This document shows positions 1-11,339 of a DNA stretch of 64,000 nt, piece by piece. This DNA is from Clavelina lepadiformis. Its lineage: Eukaryota > Chordata > Ascidiacea > Aplousobranchia > Clavelinidae. The DNA lies in assembly GCF_947623445.1 (NCBI RefSeq), contig NC_135245.1:15445501-15509500 (forward strand). The letters run 5' to 3'. Position 1 is the first letter of the stretch. Each line of letters starts with the position of its first letter. The notes beneath the pieces are model-generated. The model was not told the DNA's origin. It ran no database searches and saw only the letters and a list, made by a program, of their open reading frames with translations. The position numbers and the translations under genes are program-made.

Positions 1-1682
1 GTCCAGAACACCTTCCATGAAGCGAACGTTTCTTGGGGATGTATCACCACCTGCATGAAAAAAATGAGTTGACATAATAAAAAAACATTAATAATATAAT
101 ACGTAAAACAAACCATCTTTAATCTAACAGCATATAGATCAGTTTCTTTGTAAAAATAACCGTTATAAATGATTGAGTGTGCTGGCAACTCAGAGATCTT
201 GCAAAATAAATAAATTTCTTGCTCATACCTACTATTTGCTTCATTAAAGACATACACAGTCCTTCACTGCCATTTGCTGAAGCTTTTACTAATTCATGAA
301 CAATCCAAAGAAGCTACAACAAATGAAAAAAATTAATATCGCACAAAAATTAGTGCCAGGCAATCAAGTTGTGAACGTTTTCACAAATAAATATTCAATG
401 AATATCCCTGTGAGTTAGAAAATTACCTGCATTCTGGTGGCATCAGTCAACTTTCGAAACCTGTCCAATATTATCATATTGATGTGGCAAAGAATACAAT
501 TTAAACTATCACGATTCACCATCATGAGGTTTTGAAATGACTGAAAGCAGAAAGATATATCATCGTGATTAACATTCTGTAATTAAATCTATGTACCAGT
601 AATTTTAAATGGTCTAACATTACATAATTTGAAATTTCTACAAGCTACAAATACAAGCATTTTCTGCTATTTCATAAAGACACGCATTAGACACACAGAA
701 GAAATATACACCAAAGGTATGCTTAAGAAACTTAGAAGAGTTCAAGACTTTCAGTTTCAGACACATCACACAGAAAAGTGATTATGACAGTAAAAATATG
801 TTTAAATTTTGGCGTGATACTTGAATGCTGATATAAGTTATACGGTGTCAAAGTATTCTTCATAACAGAAAAACACATTGGACTATATATACCTTTGGGG
901 CTGTTTGCCTGTCAGACAAGATCTTACACAAAAGCCCGATACACACTTCTTCATGCTCATTGTTTCCAAGGGAAACCTAAACATGAAATATAGTTTATAT
1001 CTACAAATACATGCAGTTTGAGACAGGTACCATGATTGTTAATAATCTTAAAACTAGTTGGTTTTCTTAGACCAGACAGACATAGCATACATCCTTGGAA
1101 CTACAAATTGAAACACAAATTTTGGAAATTTATTTGCAATAAATATACATAATCATCAGAGTTTAGAGATATACTAAAATTGTCAGAGAAATATACCACA
1201 CAAAAACGTTAGTTGTTGTATGATTTATTTACTAAAATTTGGACTAAGAATTTAATTAAAAATTTTTAAATAATAACCCTACATGTTGCAAAAACAGTGC
1301 ATGAAAGACTTACAAAAGTCTCTAAGCTTAAGTATCTTTTGAGCTTTATTCCCCCTCAAAATCATAAACTAACCTTTTTAGTAAGAACATCATTAATTTC
1401 TCTTTCAGAAGTGATATTTTCCAGAAGTTCCGTCACTGACCAATAATATCGATCCAATTTCTACAGCACCATTATAAAAAAATGTTATAAAATACAGCAA
1501 AATTAAACTATTGGCATTTCCTATGCTGCTCGTTGCCAAAACTAGATACAAAAAATTAACAGATAGATATTTTACACACAAATAAGTTGTATCAGATTAC
1601 CAACCTCTTCAAATTCATCCTTTACTTCAAGCGGTGAAAGATTGAAAAGTTTTAATCCTGGAGTACTGCTAACATGAGCCAT
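1..1682 (-). CDS. INTS3: Integrator complex subunit 3, N-terminal part (incomplete at left edge)
   Basis: Integrator subunit 3 belongs to the nuclear complex that cleaves nascent snRNA and other RNA polymerase II transcripts, and is also part of the SOSS single-strand DNA-binding complex. Six coding exons are read on the minus strand: 1605-1682, 1374-1460, 893-976, 427-540, 229-313 and 1-50 (cut by the window edge). All junctions are GT-AG and the phases join. The first 150 or so residues match the family start in order: a KDEFEE block, SEREINDVL, NNEHEEVCIGLLCKIL, MMVNRDSLNCIL, WIVHELVKASANG, GLCMSLMKQIVGG and RNVRFMEGVLD. I chose the ATG at 1682 because it precedes the conserved block and is also kept in the decayed copy at 31656. 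EXOSC6 sequence lies directly upstream on the same strand. The family assignment rests on my memory of the human protein and I consider it secure. Confidence 0.9.
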
Positions 1683-2084
1683 TGTTGGATTAGTACAATA
1701 TTACCAAAACCCCTATTCTTTAAAAGGAAGCAAATGTTGATGCTGCAATGTTGTTTCAAATCCATGCTTTCATGAACGACATTGTGATAAATGTTATCAC
1801 ATAGGCTATCCATGTATTATCATAGTATTTCATTTGAATACAAATGCCAAATATTCACAAAAAAATGAATTACAGGTATGAAGTAAGCTAACCCAAGCGC
1901 TGGATTAACTTTTTAAATTAATCTTTACAATTTTAGTAGGCCTATTAATTTTTGGATTTAGTTTGTGAACAATACAAGTGACATAAATACAAAATGGAAC
2001 ACCACCCAATGCGAATAAATCTACTCAGTTTTGTTCATGAAGTAAAAAAAACATAACTTCCATTGTTTTTTCAAATGCTAGTAT
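1683..2084 (-). promoter_or_regulatory. Intercistronic spacer between EXOSC6 relic and INTS3, with possible trans-splice acceptor
   Basis: About 400 bp separate the end of the EXOSC6 relic from the INTS3 start. On the minus strand a pyrimidine-containing stretch ends in AATAG followed by GGG, near position 1713, about 30 bases before the INTS3 ATG. The same sequence and spacing recur in the second copy near 31690. An AG this close to the ATG with no visible upstream exon could be a cis acceptor for a non-coding 5' exon or a spliced-leader acceptor. The second reading would fit a tunicate operon, but it is inference. Confidence 0.3.
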
Positions 2085-2640
2085 TGTTCTGTACATCAAA
2101 TTCGAAGTCAGACTCTTCCTTAATGGTGCGTAAAGGTTCTGTGCATGCCTGAATTGCACATTTGATTATATACCAGTACAACCTTCAGAAAAAAACACCA
2201 CAAACTTGGTTTAATGTTGACAGTGATGCTACAGTAACAACACCATTATTACAGTCATTCTTTTTGAAAAGCTGGTGAAAAAAATGTTCTTCATGAAATG
2301 TTGGGCCTCGTAAGAACAGATGCATCTGCGAAAGCTAACTCATTGTTTACAAGAACTATAACCTAAACTTTTACTTGTGACTATGCAAGCAAACGGGCGA
2401 TGAGAAAACTTGAGTTAGGACTTCACAAAGTTTACTTTCCTCTAAGTCTGCAATCCTTCTTTTTTGACGTGAAAACAAACTAAACTAAAGTCAAACTTGA
2501 GCTTTCATATAATTTGGAAGTCTTCTTTTAGTTTCACATCCTTTGGCCCATACAAAGAGCAAGCAACTTTGGTTTTGCAAAATTCACAAAATGAAAAACC
2601 TTTCCTTGTGACACTGCGCCACGTTGCATGAAACTTACCA
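2085..2640 (-). pseudogene. Decayed copy of EXOSC6
   Basis: This stretch aligns by eye along most of its length with the intact EXOSC6 at 32060-32875, in the same orientation and the same order. The copy is broken. Near 2130-2160 bases are missing relative to the intact gene. Around 2320-2340 a block of roughly 75 bp is absent, and several small gaps shift the frame, so no long reading frame remains. The N-terminal end of the gene is not recognisable beyond about 2640. It sits upstream of INTS3 exactly as the intact EXOSC6 sits upstream of the INTS3 relic. It is therefore a relic of a segmental duplication, not a retrocopy. Confidence 0.85.
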
Positions 2641-3697
2641 TATCAAAATCTCAAGGGGCAAAGTGTGAAGCTAAGTATACAGCACGATTTTAAATACTGT
2701 TTGGTCAAATTTCGACATAATGTGGCCGTCTACATTGTACAAGATGTGAGGTATCTGTGACTCCAAGTGTGTTCATCTCATCGAGCACTTTATTTGAAGA
2801 ACGGTCAAACGGATAGAAAACTTTATTGAACACAGGTAAAACCACTCAAGTGAAAACGTAAGCATAACAATATAATTAATCATACTGAACACAGGTTGAA
2901 AACACAAGAGTTTCTAAAGAAAGGTTTAATCAACAAAAGAATGGAAACCAAAAACTAAAAACCTTAAAGTAAGGTGTTTAACTGGCATAACTCTTGCCGA
3001 TACATTACTTTCCCTCCCCATAAATAAGGCTTAGAACTAAAATAAAACAAGCTGAAATAGAAAAAAATGTTGTCATTTTTGCAACAATTTGGTGTAATAA
3101 AGTAATTTCAACTCTTCCCAAATTATAATCAAAAATAAACATTGAAGTTGAATCCGGTAGAATGAAGGTGGTGCATGGTGAAGAAAGATAATTAATCATA
3201 TCATACTGAATGTAGAATGAAAACGCAAGACTTTATAAAGGTTATCAACAAGAAAATGTAATTCACACGACTATACACAAATAAACTATTAACTTGCCGC
3301 CACAGAACTACAAGCTGTTAATGTGTGGTGTTAAATATTGAAAGCATAGTAGTAATCCAAAACGATAACATTATAGGTTTCTCTCTAATTAAAGCGATAC
3401 TCAATCAAATGGTAAGCTAGACATTTATATGTAAAGAGTACACTTGAATATGTATGGATTTGTACAGGATAAATGTGCCACCATACTTTTCGGCAATCGC
3501 GATAAAGTGTTTGCACTGCAGCTTAACTTTTGTATCATTTAGTAAAATTCACATACTTTGTTGCTGTTTAGCTAAAGCCAAGTCAAATGCAATATCAGGT
3601 TAAATTTGAGCAAGAACAAAAGGTCACCAAATTATGACGGTTGTTTACCTAAACTGTAGTTTAAGTGTGATATTACATTATCAGTAATCTAAACAAG
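2641..3697. other. Intergenic and probable 3' UTR of TSP1 gene A
   Basis: AT-rich sequence with no supported gene. Two related stretches, about 2870-2960 and 3180-3270, look like an old local duplication. The part next to 3697 is homologous to the sequence downstream of gene B near 14363-14420, so it belongs to the duplicated TSP1 unit and probably holds the 3' UTR. The 64-codon minus frame at 3005-3199 has no recognisable content. Confidence 0.5.
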
Positions 3698-6600
3698 CTA
3701 TTTCATGATTGCCTTTGTGTGAACATTGACGTTCTCACTGTCATTCTCAAAAGTGGACTCTAACTTTCTGCCAGAAAATGACCTCGTGTGAGTCCAAGCG
3801 TAGTGGGAAACATCCACGCGGCCATCATTGCTGACACATATGCTGCTGTTGTTGTTGTTTGACTTGTTTATGTTTTTATTGTCGGCCTAATATTAAAAAA
3901 TTAATAATAAAGTTAATAGTTACTTAAGTTAAATAAGTTGTATTGTAAATTGAAGACAAACCATACTGCATTTATAAAATTAGAATAAGCCGTAAAGTTA
4001 TATTTTTCTCATCAAACCGTAAGAAAATTGCAAAATCTTAACTTGCAACTAAACTAAAAGTTTAAATAATAGCCTAGTAACCACAAACAAACATTAAATC
4101 ATAGGCTGCAACTATTTCACCGGAAAAAATCGTGTGTTCAAAGCTCTTTTTTACAGTTTCTTGTTAACCTAACTGAACTATAATAACTTAAGCCTAACCT
4201 AAATCTATCTTCTAAACTAATTAAACCATAAGTAACTAAACTAAAGTTTTTGCATACCAATTCTCCTAACTGCCTATCTTAAACTATGGGCTGCGTGACC
4301 TATTTTCGGTGAAATAATCACTCTCTAAATCTTACAACCATCTGTCCAGCCCATCTGGTCAATTCAGCCACTTCAACACCGCTCTGTTGGGGATTTCCCT
4401 GTAGTGGTCCGTTTGTATCAGGCGCAGATGTCTGTGGCGCATCAGTGGTGTAGGGTGTAGAGGTGCTGAGTGAAGTGATACTACTTGTTGGAATACCATC
4501 GGCCTAAACAATAATTCATTGGTAAATTTCAACTAAAACTAAAAGCAAGAGCTTAACAGTATTAAATGTCTAATAATAAAACCATGTGTATTTCTGCTAC
4601 AAGTACAGTAGTAGGCCTACTAGTATCGTGATGGCCGATATGATAGGCCCATACACTATAAAGTTATAAGTTATTTAACACATAGTAATTGACAATCGAG
4701 TTTATACTTACAGGAGTATCCAGAAACTCACGAGATTCACCAGGAGTCTTTTTACCAAAGATACGGACCATTGGGAAACCATCACCGTCTATAGCAACAA
4801 CAAAAGGTTAACATGGATATGATCCAAATTTTGAAAAATATTTCTTAACTTTAAATGTGAATTGTTATATAACAACACTAAATATAACGCATGAATCATT
4901 TAAGTAAAATTTAAGCTTTTGTTTGCAAGCTGACTTACAGTCGGGTTTGTGATTATCACCAACACAGCAGGCAAGGTTTGTACGTCGATTTTTGATCTTG
5001 AGTTTGGTCTTGCCACGCCACTGTTAATTTATAAAGGAAAGTTTTCACTAAAAACGATAATAAATAAACGATTGCCAATGATAAACAAACCAAATAATAA
5101 AACAAAATTCAGTTATCGTCCATTTATCAATTAGTCTAAATTTCAAAAGGCGAAAACGGTTGACATCAAAGTTTCACCAAGATGCGGATGACCATAGCCC
5201 ATCACCTGAATCATTCCCAAGGTTCCAGCATGGATTGCGTTGATGACAAAGGCAGATATCGCGGTTGCACTTCTGTTTTTGGTACCAGCAGCAACAAAAC
5301 CTAGACAAGCGGTGACAGCTATAAAGACAGCCGTTGAGATTGCAAGAGCACCCACGATGGATAGGAGTGTCGCGAGAAGAGGAACGTTTATCATTGACCC
5401 TGCAAACGGGAGACAATCTTCTGTGTTGCATGAGGTCGTACGGTTTTCCTGAAATACAAACAATAGCTGAATATCTTCGTGCTGTAAGCTGAATATCTTC
5501 GTGCGATGCTTGATTTCAAATCATTAACAATTCTGAAAAATATACATAAAAGAGCTTACCGTTTTTGAGCAGCCAGTTGTAATACAGATACGTTGTTCGG
5601 TCCAAGTTCCACCATCGCATGGCTCGCTGCATTCTGTGATATTGCTCCAAGGTCCGTATTCACAAGCCTAAAAAAAAACTTAATATCATCTAAAAAATTA
5701 ATCAAAAAATTGTTTTTATTAGGCTAATACAATTGGCGAAGGTAGAAAGACATCGCTTTCCAATGCAATACTGCCAAAGAGCTCAGAACATCGTTTGTAA
5801 AGTATTGTGGACAACTGTAGAAAATTTTTTATGAGATTATATTATAAATTTAGTACTAACTTCAGTGTTGCACTCGCGTTGTTCCGTCAACGTATCTGGA
5901 CCCGAGCAAGATCCTGGGATTATACAATTCCTTTCCCAAGTCTGAACGGTTAAAAGTGGTTACAAGTTTAATATTATAAACAACAATACCTTAGTATTTT
6001 TTATATATTTCTAATTAAAAAAACAAAATATTCCATAATAAACTTCACAAAAATAAATAAAGGCAACATGTTATACTTATACCTGATATCCGCCATCACA
6101 AGTGGCATTACAAGCGTCAATAGCAGTCCAATTACTATAACCCAAACATTCAAAAGTGTTGCATGGAACAGAGTCAGTCTGTGTGCTGTTCCCGCCAGAT
6201 CCATCACAATCTGTTGCGGTCTAAAGCATAAAGTATGAGTAAAAATGAATCCTGAACCAGTGAGTATAATTTTATTGCTGAAACAAAAAAAAACATGCTT
6301 AGCCAGAAAACGGCATCATCAGTTTCTGTTAAAAACAAGAAAAACGCATATCGGCGATGAATACCAAAAACTTGTAAAGCGTAAAACTAAAGTACAAATA
6401 TATACCAAAACATTTAGCGCAAAAATTAAAGACATAATCTATCTATGGAGTCTCCATAACATAGTGTATGATAGGCAAGGCAAATCACACTTGCCACAAT
6501 TTTAAGTTTTTGTTTCAAGTCTACAGTTGGCCATGATGTTGGTGTGTTTATAACGTTAAAGAAATGTAAAAGCTTGCTGTAAAGCCTTTTGACTAGGTTT

Positions 6601-9600
6601 CCGTTGATATTCTGGTACAGAATGCATATATATGTCGGCTACCGTACGGCATCTCAGTCTTTCTGTTTCAATCCGCTGTGAGTTCAGTGCTGGCTGCTAG
6701 ACATACAAGCTTGTTCTGAATTTGCCAGGCATGGAGATTTTGCCGGTAGTATTCACTGTCTTAATAGCAATATTCGTTCACTGATATGCTTCTAGCTATG
6801 ATTGGTTGTAATATGTACTCTAGGAAGACTGTAATTCTGGATGTGGTGATGTAACCTGTTGACTGTATTAACTTCATTTATCTTATCATTTTGTTCACTT
6901 TAGCAAGGGAGGTCTTGTGGGTTGAATAGCAGATATGCGTACGCGAAAGTGGTGATATGGAAACCTTTCGCTGTATGCGATGGTAAAATTGTTGCGCTCC
7001 ATGTCAATATAGTGAGAAACCACAAACTGTTGTCAACAATTTTCAATCGATGAAGTTATTATAGGTGGATTTCACATTGTTTTGTATGACGGTCATCATG
7101 TTTTTTTCGATGTCAATAACATTCAGCTTTTCTTAAAATCTAGTTCTGTTTCCAAGATGTTTAGGTAGTGAGAGTGCTTTACCACAATTGCTCTGCCATT
7201 TTGTGTGCTTCAGAATTGACATTTACATTGTTATTCACCAATAGTATGAGCTTTATCATTGGAGTAGAAGGGGAGATAGTTCGGATGGCGAAATAAGCGG
7301 CATTAACTTTAAAACCAAAATTGCGCGTTTTGGAACAAAACGTTCAGAGAACGATGTGGTTTCATCATCAAAATGTTTTCTTTATGGTCTGTATGTTTTG
7401 GGCATTCTTGGTATATTTGAAATCGCCACGTAAAATTAATCTTCGTCTTTCTTTCGGAAAACCTTTGCCTATTTTATTTTTCTTACTTGAGACTGGCCAT
7501 TAATCTACTCATTGCTAGCAACATTTCCTTCACTTTATGGCGTTGATATCTATTAAAAACTTTTCACCAGTTACAGTATATTACAATTCAGCAAACTAAA
7601 AAAGACATTTCCCTTGAAACAACTTGTTGCATGCTTTATGGTGGCTTAGTTTTACAAGAAAGGTTGGAAAATACGACAAATATCATCTACTTACTGCGCC
7701 GTTGTTTACGCAATCTCTTGTGCGAGAGATCATGCCACCATCACATGGCTCAGAACAATTGCCAACTTCAGTCCAATCCGTCCAGTAAGAACAGTTTTGT
7801 GTGTTGCACGTGACTATCACTGACTACAGTGCAAAAAAAACAGAGTTTTTAAACTTTCTCAAGGATATAATAACCACTTAACAGCCATGATTAAATTACT
7901 ATATATATTACAGACCATCAAAGTACGGGTACCAAATTTCGTTTTGTCTGGCACAAACAATTTGCCTAAATGGTAAACGGAGCTTTCTTGAATTAATTTT
8001 TTTTGTTAAGAGCTTTAGTGCAAAAAATAGTGATGAAATGTAAACTACGTTGGTAAATCTACTCTATGTATTTCTGATTTAACGTTGAATGCTTTTAAAC
8101 GCTCTTGTCAAAATTGTCATCTCAAGATTGCAGCGTCTACCGTTTACGTTTAGGCAGACGCATTGTTTGTGCCGAAGATATCAAAATAACGCATCTGCAC
8201 TTCTGCGATCTATTATTCCCCTTATACAGTAGCCCACTCCATCTTTATAAAGACATAACTATAACTTTAAAGATAATTTAACTTAGGTTACACATAAAAT
8301 TATAGACATTAAAGATACCGTTTAAAAATTTTGCCGGTTTTAGTCTCACCATTTCACCAGTAGCAGATGCACCAGGGCATAGAGACGAGGTGCTGCCTTC
8401 ATAAGAGCAATTACGGGTTCGAGTGAGGTTACCTCCGCCACATGTCACTGAGCAAGTGCTGTTAACGTATGCCCCGTAAGCAGGACAGGCTTGCGTCATG
8501 CACAGCTGGCTGTCATTGTAGGAGAGCTGACCACCTGGGCAGCCTATTCCCTACAAATAACGAATAAAATAGATCAAATATAAGCTATATAAAAAGTAAC
8601 ATCAAATTTAAGGAAGAACAAACGGTAATTCCAGATACAAACCAACATACATTTGGGCTGGGACCCGAAGCTTCGAGGCAATATCTGGTACGGGTTTGGC
8701 TTCCTCCCTCACAAGATTGAGAACAAGTTGTGAAATCTGACCATTCACCCAAGACTGGACACACTTCCATATTACAAACTTGAGTGCCGGTTTCAATATT
8801 AGAACCTCCGGCGCCTGATAAAAATATTTGCAGAACGTTGACAAATGATATGCTTGTAACGTTCGTTGAAACTTACAACCACTTACCCTCGCAGTTTGTA
8901 CTGGCCGATCCGTCAGGGTTTTGGCAAAATCTTTGCCTTGTGTATGTGCCGCCATTACAGTTTCTGTTGCACTCAGATGTTTGTTTCCATTCACTCCAGG
9001 TGCCAGAACACGAGGCTAAGCACTGATAATGTCGTATGTACCTGCAGGATAAGAATATCATTTACCGAAAAGCGCAGCGAAGCAAGTTATATTAACATCT
9101 TTTAAGATGTGCTTATTATAAATTATTCAAACTATTTTGTTTCGATTTTTGCATCTGAAGATTGTACAGCTTACATGCACGACGTAACATCCCCACATGT
9201 AAACGAAACTGTTTGAAATCCCATATCACAATCGCCCACACAACCTGAAACCGTTTGACCTCCGAAGGATGCGCATGTTACAAAACAGTTTTTGTATTCT
9301 TCCATGAAACTGTTTGATGTGCAAATCACGTTAACTGAAATAAAAGTATTTTAGAAATTTATCAAAAAATAACGTTTTAAAAAGTAGATTCCAACTTTGT
9401 TTAAAACAAACGAGGAGTCAGGTACTGACTGATTGAGAGCAAAAAAATGATTTTACTTGAGTCACAAGTTCTTGATCTTGTTCTGTTGGCTGCAGAATCG
9501 CTAGGAACAAACGCACCCCACTCAGACCAGATCTCCACAGCAGCAGCAGCAGCTGAAATCGCAGCGGCAAACACCAGGGCAATAAGTAGTAAACGGCTCA

Positions 9601-9601
9601 T
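3698..9601 (-). CDS. TSP1-repeat membrane protein, gene A (six TSP1 repeats)
   Basis: Fourteen minus-strand exons join in frame to 679 residues: 9457-9601, 9175-9334, 8887-9041, 8651-8814, 8350-8550, 7695-7823, 6083-6220, 5861-5941, 5560-5667, 5206-5448, 4939-5020, 4712-4788, 4336-4503 and 3698-3886. Residues 1-21 form a hydrophobic signal peptide. A short WSEWG segment follows, then a Cys-rich block (about 49-101), then TSP1 repeats with the W...C...C.GG...R.R.C pattern. The exon at 8350-8550 carries the classic CSVTCG motif. Exon 10 supplies the second half of the last TSP1 and two hydrophobic segments (about 448-482 and 492-508). A basic [13 protein letters not shown] and a Ser/Thr/Pro-rich tail end the protein. 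TSP1 domains usually bind matrix or cell-surface ligands; the ligand here is unknown. I chose the ATG at 9601 over an in-frame upstream one because gene B starts at the matching place. All exons are open, so the gene is probably active. I recognise no named orthologue. Confidence 0.85.
4260..4335. repeat. Dispersed repeat fragment, second copy at 63095-63170
   Basis: About 75 bp containing GGGCTGCGTGACCTA and a following GAAATA stretch recur, diverged, in the same orientation at 63095-63170 inside the Spinster intron. The matching intron of gene B (14713-14942) lacks it, so it entered gene A after the duplication or was lost from B. The family is not identified. Confidence 0.45.
6240..7610. 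other. Insertion of about 1.35 kb in a gene A intron, possibly LTR-derived
   Basis: The intron between the exons at 6083-6220 and 7695-7823 is about 1.47 kb in gene A but only 94 bp in gene B (23497-23590). Both flanks still align with the B intron, for example at the shared CTTGAAACAACTTGTTGCAT word. The extra DNA has no long reading frame. Around 6600-6740 a TATATATG box is followed by a stretch that resembles the promoter region of a long terminal repeat. I could not find clean ends or a target-site duplication, so the class is open. Confidence 0.45.
7950..8173. mobile_element. Small terminal-inverted-repeat element in a gene A intron
   Basis: The left end GGCACAAACAATTTGCC, followed by TAAATGGTAAACGG, is matched in inverted orientation on the right by CCGTTTACGTTTAGGC and ATTGTTTGTGCC. 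The interior is non-coding and about 225 bp long, typical of a miniature inverted-repeat element. I see no convincing target-site duplication. The matching intron of gene B is shorter and lacks it. Confidence 0.5.
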
Positions 9602-10250
9602 AACAAATTTGCGTATAACAAGGATAGCAGGCGAACATATATCTTTCTCCACTGATTTCTGCATATAATTTCAACGATTAAATTATAGTTTGTCAATGCC
9701 AGGATAGACTGCTCCTGCAACGCCCAATCTTGGAGTGCATAGTAATAGCCTGACCACAATAAGTTAGATGCTGTTTCCAGTCTCAACTGCCACGCCCGGC
9801 CGGTTTTGCTGTTAACTCGACAGCAAAATTTTGTTCCTGCGTCTCAGATAATTTCAATAAACCTGCTCCGTATCCTGAGGAAATAAAATTTGATCGCGTA
9901 GCGTCACGTGAACGGTACCGTTTGCTAATGATGTCAAACACAGAGAATCGTGTCCTTGTGTATTCAATAAATACGCGATAAAATATTGAAATCGAGCATA
10001 CAGCCTTGTTTTACATGCAAGGAAAGATGAAGTTTGTTGCCGTTTAATCATGTTCCTTTTTAAAATTAAAAAACTGTTTCGTCAAACACCACAGTGTATT
10101 GACGCACATTTCTATACTATATTACATATTAGTTCGAATACTTTGTCAGATGGCTTTACAGTATCAACGATGATGTTTGTCTACAAGAGTCCTTCAGTTT
10201 TGTTTTACAGCCGATATCTGGGTGTAACAAGACGAAAATAAAAACTACAT
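9602..10250 (-). promoter_or_regulatory. Upstream region of gene A with block conserved in gene B
   Basis: The stretch about 9790-9935 is almost the same as 25545-25680 upstream of gene B. It contains AATTTCAATAAACCTGCTCC, a CCTGAGGAAATAAAATTTGA word, and a TCACGTGA E-box beside GGTACCGTTT. On the coding strand the A/T-rich word reads as TTTTATTTCC and could serve as a weak TATA-like element. Further out, 10025-10225 also matches 25975-26360, more loosely. The block is better preserved than the surrounding introns, which suggests selection on a shared promoter. No transcription start can be fixed from sequence alone. Confidence 0.5.
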
Positions 10251-11339
10251 CAAACTATAAACAACTTTAAACCACATTTTGTTAAATTCCGAAGGCAATT
10301 AATTCTTTATATTTCTGAAATAATTTGTCTTGATAATAAAGCGTGGAAAGCGTGAAAAAGTCGTGGAAAACGCTGGTTTTTGCCCAGTCACAAATTATTC
10401 GAACATTATCGCATTTTGACATTTGCTCAATTTAGTTCACAAATAGCATAATGGCCCTAATGCAAAACAAGTTCGGCATTTGTGCAAAATATCACAATAT
10501 TAGTAGAGGAAATTACGAAACGTCCTTAATTGGGCTTGAAACGTGAGCGTAATACGTAGAAACAGTAAAATGAAACATAAACATACTACAACACGAACAC
10601 AATACATCGACCACATAATTCTCTGTCTTATACAGTATATACATTTAGGTGAAGTATGTAGGTAAAATCAAAATTAAACGTCTTTTGTGATACGCATTTC
10701 ATTCATCGGTTTGTGGATAGCGCTTTATGAATTATTCCGCTTGCATATGCGCATACTTTACTTAACAAGCGCATGTGTAAAAGCCCATTTTAGAATTACG
10801 TTTTGTTGATGTAAAGACTACAGCCATCCATTTTCAGACGAACATCTAGAGCAGGAAAAAACGACCAACTATGAAAATCTTTTTAACAATTCTAATAACT
10901 ATAATTGTTGCAGTTTCTGAATAACTGAACCTGCACGAATTTCTAAATGTTGAGATATTAGTGGAAACATAAAGTCTTAATAAATTTGCATTTTACCTAA
11001 CTCCAGTTTCAACTGACAAAAAATAGGTTTTTGAATGAAAGCTGACCTATATCCGATTATCAAAACATTGGTAATGCTACTCCGTTTGGTATATGTTACA
11101 ACGCTATACATATCCTAAGTTTCAAACTAAAATTTCGTGTTTTAGTAGTGCAACAGTATTGCCCACCAATACGACGTTATATTCTGGAAGTTGCTCATGC
11201 ACGGATAAGATGACCTACGTCGCATGCTTTCAGGTCTACCCGCACACAATACATGAAGTGAGCTCATGTTCCAAATCCTGTATGCGTCGGAATTACATGT
11301 CACTTGAGACTGTTGTACTAAAATCTACTTCTTACTCTC
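10251..11339. other. Intergenic flank of gene A, duplicated at 30430-30640
   Basis: No gene is supported. The segment 10430-10620 matches 30480-30640 in the same orientation, including CAAATA-GC-TA-TG-CCTAATG and GAGGAAATTAC blocks. It is therefore part of the duplicated TSP1 unit. The frame at 11093-11380 overlaps the retrotransposon relic and shows no domain. Confidence 0.5.

Noticed and set aside
5174..5452. Alternative frames over the membrane exon of gene A on both strands, and similar ones at 15701-15977
   Set aside because: They are shadows. The frame used in the gene model is the only one conserved between A and B with splice sites that fit.
8784..9105. Plus-strand frames opposite TSP1 exons, and their counterparts at 24453-24713
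   Set aside because: They are antisense to conserved, spliced TSP1 exons. Their similarity between A and B follows from the exon conservation.
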